A DNA stretch of 9,703 bases. Origin: an uncultured Clostridia bacterium. GTDB taxonomy: Bacteria > Bacillota > Clostridia > Oscillospirales > Butyricicoccaceae. How positions within the stretch are numbered: position 1 is the first letter of the stretch; each line of letters opens with the position of its first letter. The position numbers and the translations under genes were made by a program. The stretch covers positions 1 through 9,703 of the forward strand of contig CANUCM010000139.1 of NCBI GenBank assembly GCA_947856675.1. The letters are read 5' to 3'. Positions 7,453 through 9,703 of this stretch are shown here, piece by piece. The notes under the pieces were generated by a model that ran no database searches, was not told the origin of the DNA, and saw only the letters and a program-made list of their open reading frames with translations.

Positions 7453-8969
7453 TTTTTGCCGCCTCCTTTCCCCGAATGGGTCATCATCAGCCCGATTTGT
7501 TCCTTGGTGGCCCAGCGCGCGTCGACTATGCCGCTGACACGGCCGGCACACAGCACCAAAATGCGGTCGCACAGCTCCAAAAGCACGTCAAGATCCTCGC
7601 CTACGAACAAAACGGCCGCGCCTTTTTCCTTCTGCTCGTTGAGCAGGTGGTAAATGGTGTAGGATGAATTGATGTCCAGGCCGCGAACGGGGTAAGCTGT
7701 GATGAGCACGGAAGGCGAGGAGGCGATTTCGCGGCCGACCAGCACTTTCTGCACATTGCCGCCCGACAGGCGCCGCACCGGTGCGGACAGCCCCGGCGTC
7801 ACCACGCTCAGCCGTTCCACCACGTCGGCGGCAAGGACGCGGGCGGGTGCGCGATCGGCAAAGGGGCCTTTGCCTGTCCGGTAGCTTTTGAGCATCATAT
7901 TGTCCACAATGTCCATGCCGGCGACCAGCCCCATGCCCAGGCGGTCCTCCGGGACAAAAGCGAGAGCAACGCCCTTGCGGATGATTTCCATGGGAGACTT
8001 GCCCACGAGGTTTTCATGCAGCGGTACGCCGCCGACCTCTCCGGCGTACAGGATAGCGCCGCCCTGTACGGGGCAAAGGCCGGCAATGGCTTCGCACAGC
8101 TCCTTCTGGCCGCTGCCAGCGACGCCTGCAATGCCCAGAATTTCCCCACCGTAAGCGGAAAAGGAGACCTTGTCCAAAAGGGTGACGCCCTCTTCGCTCA
8201 GGCAGGTCAGGTCAACAACTTTAAGGCGTTCTTCGCCGCGGGGCACCGAAGGCCGGTCGATGTCCAGCGTAACGGAGCGGCCGACCATCATTTCGGTGAG
8301 CTCGCGGGGGGTTGTGCAGGCGGTGTCCACCGTGCCGATGCAGGAGCCTTTGCGCAGCACGGCGACGCGGTCGGAAATCTCCATGACCTCGTTGAGCTTG
8401 TGTGTAATAATGACAATGGCTTTGCCGTCGTCGCGCATATTGCGCAGCACGGCAAAGAGCTTTTCCGACTCCTGAGGCGTCAGCACTGCGGTAGGCTCGT
8501 CCAGAATCAGGATGTCGGCGCCGCGGTAGAGCACCTTGATGATTTCCACCGTCTGCTTTTCACTGACCGACATGTCGTAAACCTTGCGCTCGGGCTCAAT
8601 TTCAAAGCCGTATTTGCGGCTGATGCCGGTGATGGCCTCAGACAGGGCGCGGCGGTCGATGACGGCTTTCCCGTCGAGGCCCAAAACGATGTTTTCGGCG
8701 GCGGAAAAGACATCCACCAGCTTAAAGTGTTGATGGATCATGCCGATGCCCAAATCAAAGGCATCTTTGGGCGAACGGATGACAACGGGCTGTCCGTTGA
8801 TAAAAATCTCGCCCTCATCCGGGAAATAGATACCCGAAAGCATGTTCATCAGGGTGGTTTTCCCGCTGCCGTTTTCGCCCAGAAGCGACAGAATTTCACC
8901 CCGCCGCACCGTGAGGCAGACCTTGTCGTTGGCGATGACCTCGCCGAAGCGCTTGGTCAGGTTTTTCAT
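7449..8969 (-). CDS. nupO: Nucleoside-type ABC transporter ATP-binding protein, two ABC domains
   Basis: Cytoplasmic ATPase driving the importer, 506 residues from ATG 8969. The first ABC domain (about 1-230) has Walker A GENGSGKTT (31-39), Q-loop Gln80, a degenerate signature SVSEKQ (134-139), Walker B ILILDE with catalytic Glu158, and His190. The second (about 245-495) has a Walker A-like GVAGSGQKE lacking the usual GK[ST], a canonical LSGGNVQK signature (401-408), and VLITAY at the Walker B position, with Tyr426 replacing the catalytic Glu. Such asymmetry, with one competent site, is typical of the double-domain sugar/nucleoside ATPases (NupO, RnsB, BmpB). The start is uncertain. ATG 8969 has no good ribosome binding site, while the frame is open upstream and encodes plausible family-like residues back to an AUC codon at 8993, which is well spaced from GGGGG (see findings). 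The stop overlaps the next gene by 4 bases. Confidence 0.93.
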   Translation of the reverse strand: MKNLTKRFGEVIANDKVCLTVRRGEILSLLGENGSGKTTLMNMLSGIYFPDEGEIFINGQPVVIRSPKDAFDLGIGMIHQHFKLVDVFSAAENIVLGLDGKAVIDRRALSEAITGISRKYGFEIEPERKVYDMSVSEKQTVEIIKVLYRGADILILDEPTAVLTPQESEKLFAVLRNMRDDGKAIVIITHKLNEVMEISDRVAVLRKGSCIGTVDTACTTPRELTEMMVGRSVTLDIDRPSVPRGEERLKVVDLTCLSEEGVTLLDKVSFSAYGGEILGIAGVAGSGQKELCEAIAGLCPVQGGAILYAGEVGGVPLHENLVGKSPMEIIRKGVALAFVPEDRLGMGLVAGMDIVDNMMLKSYRTGKGPFADRAPARVLAADVVERLSVVTPGLSAPVRRLSGGNVQKVLVGREIASSPSVLITAYPVRGLDINSSYTIYHLLNEQKEKGAAVLFVGEDLDVLLELCDRILVLCAGRVSGIVDARWATKEQIGLMMTHSGKGGGKK

Positions 8970-9001
8970 TTCAATGGCATTTTCCGGCTTGATGGCACAT
9001 T

Positions 9002-9006
9002 CCCCC
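9002..9006 (-). promoter_or_regulatory. Shine-Dalgarno-like GGGGG upstream of the ATPase gene
   Basis: On the minus strand this is the only strong purine run between the two genes. It is 1 base from an out-of-frame ATG (9000), 8 bases from an in-frame AUC (8993) and 32 bases from the in-frame ATG (8969). Spacing therefore fits best with the AUC, or with a short leader ORF. Which codon it serves cannot be decided by reading alone. Confidence 0.4.
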
Positions 9007-9035
9007 GTTCTGCGTTATCATGGCCCGAAGTGAAA

Positions 9036-9068
9036 TCATGGCGGAGCGCAGGTGCGGCTCCGCCATGA
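9036..9068 (-). promoter_or_regulatory. Intercistronic hairpin between binding-protein and ATPase genes
   Basis: A perfect 12-bp inverted repeat, TCATGGCGGAGC (9036-9047, plus strand) with GCTCCGCCATGA (9057-9068), has a 9-base loop. Read on the minus strand it lies 17 bases after the stop of the binding-protein gene and is not followed by a strong T-tract. A structure here commonly protects the upstream mRNA or reduces read-through, so that the periplasmic-type binding protein is made in excess over the ATPase and permeases. That role is inferred from position. Confidence 0.6.
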
Positions 9069-9085
9069 AGTTCAGGCAGTAAAGC

Positions 9086-9703
9086 TTATTCGACGATGGT
9101 GATGCCCGGAATGATGTAGCAGAAAGACGGGGCGCTCTGCTCTTCACTCTCGTGATAATACTCGCCTTCGGGGATGTCAATGGTGATTTCGTTGCCCGAG
9201 GCGTCGACGCCCACACCGGTGAGGGGGCCGTCAAAGACGTGCAGGCTGCCGTCAATCAGGGCCTGAGCGGCGGCGTCGATGGCTTCCTGGGTGCCTTCGG
9301 CGGCGATAGCGGTGTTGAGCGGGGAGAGGTACACGGCACCGTCGGCGTAGCCCTTGCACCAGTCAACGGCAATGTCCTCGCCGTTGATGACGCATTCGGT
9401 GGCATAGGTCACATAAATGCCCCAGTCGATGCGGGCGGAGATAAGCGATGCGTTGGGAGCGGCGTCGATCATGTCGGCATTGTAGCCAACCTGCCATACG
9501 CCGTTCTGCTCTGCGGTGGTGGCGGGAGCGGTCGAGTCGCAGTGCTGGCTGATGACGTCGCAGCCGCGGTCAATCAGAGCCTGGGCGACCTGGGCTTCCT
9601 TGGTGGGGGCGTTCCACTCGCCGGTGTACATGACATCCATGGTCACATCGGGGTTGACGCTCTTGGCGCCGAGATAAAAGGCGGTAAAGCCGGAGATAAC
9701 TTC
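9086..9703 (-). CDS. nupN: BMP-family substrate-binding lipoprotein of the ABC importer, 5' end outside the window
   Basis: C-terminal 205 residues of a BMP (basic membrane protein/PnrA-like) solute-binding protein, which captures the ligand outside the cell and hands it to the permeases. The frame runs open to the right edge, so the start, signal peptide and lipobox cysteine are not visible; in-frame GTG/ATG codons near 9640-9646 are internal. The visible part begins EVISGFTAFYLGAKSVNPD, then shows the family's conserved stretch ALIDRGCDVISQHCDS (about 42-57), a GYNADM segment (73-78) and IDWGIYV (92-98). The lysine- and tryptophan-containing WCKGYADGAVYLSPLN follows near 118-133. The C-terminus ends in a hydrophobic IIPGITIVE. 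It is the first visible gene of the operon, in the order of B. subtilis nupNOPQ. BMP relatives bind purine nucleosides and, in some spirochaetes, riboflavin, so the ligand is likely but not proven to be a nucleoside. Confidence 0.92.
   Translation of the reverse strand, partial: EVISGFTAFYLGAKSVNPDVTMDVMYTGEWNAPTKEAQVAQALIDRGCDVISQHCDSTAPATTAEQNGVWQVGYNADMIDAAPNASLISARIDWGIYVTYATECVINGEDIAVDWCKGYADGAVYLSPLNTAIAAEGTQEAIDAAAQALIDGSLHVFDGPLTGVGVDASGNEITIDIPEGEYYHESEEQSAPSFCYIIPGITIVE

Noticed and set aside
7453..7572. N-terminal extension of the first permease to an ATG at 7572
   Set aside because: The extra 40 residues are encoded entirely within the ATPase gene, are not hydrophobic, and the ATG at 7452 has an excellent ribosome binding site and a typical ATGA overlap.
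6232..7653. A 473-codon open frame on the + strand opposite the two permease genes
   Set aside because: It is antisense to two clearly conserved membrane proteins with good ribosome binding sites. Its translation is low in hydrophobic runs and rich in Gly, His, Gln and Asp, as expected for the complement of GC-rich codons, and no domain is visible.
9017..9042. Short direct repeat ATCATGGC (9017-9024 and 9035-9042) near the intercistronic hairpin
   Set aside because: Eight bases repeated twice, one copy being part of the hairpin arm. It is too short to suggest a mobile element, att site or regulator site.
8016..9068. A 350-codon open frame on the + strand opposite the ATPase gene
   Set aside because: It is a shadow of the conserved double ABC domain protein. 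It has no recognisable motif and crosses the intercistronic hairpin.

Overview
The window (about 55-60% GC by eye, densely coding) looks like a chromosomal segment of a Gram-positive anaerobe of the class Clostridia, probably near Oscillospiraceae/Ruminococcaceae. This is an inference from protein character recalled from memory: the DnaK tail, the OmpR/HisKA pair with purine-rich ribosome binding sites, and the nucleoside-type BMP/ABC operon. No search was run. There are seven protein genes, two of them cut by the window edges. I see no rRNA, tRNA, CRISPR array, insertion sequence, prophage or integration site, and no gene-free stretch longer than about 125 bases.

Layout. (1) Bases 1-2558, + strand: the 3' two thirds of dnaK, a 91-base spacer holding a strong hairpin, dnaJ, and an intrinsic terminator directly after the dnaJ stop. 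This is the distal part of a heat-shock chaperone operon. (2) Bases 2559-5316, + strand: a short promoter region, then an OmpR-family response regulator and a membrane sensor histidine kinase, nearly abutting and surely co-transcribed. The kinase has a large (~300 residue) extracytoplasmic region that I cannot assign to a family. (3) Bases 5318-5363: a perfect A-tract/stem/T-tract hairpin that can terminate transcription from both sides. (4) Bases 5376-9703, - strand, converging on the kinase: a four-gene ABC importer operon. In transcription order it is a BMP-family substrate-binding protein (cut by the right edge), a double-domain ATPase and two permeases, the same order as the nucleoside importer nupNOPQ of Bacillus subtilis. 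The three downstream genes overlap or nearly so, while a 116-base spacer with a 12-bp hairpin separates the binding-protein gene from the ATPase gene.

How the parts work. DnaK and DnaJ are a housekeeping ATP-driven folding machine. The two-component pair senses an unknown envelope or external signal and controls unknown targets. The ABC operon most likely imports nucleosides or a related ligand. I see nothing that ties the two-component system to the importer: they converge and are separated by a terminator.

I found no clear candidate for a new system. The points most worth a second look are the start of the ATPase gene, which lacks an ordinary start signal but has an in-frame upstream extension, an overlapping mini-ORF and a possible AUC start; an abrupt change in codon use inside dnaK near base 300; and the kinase's unassigned sensor region and atypical G1 box.
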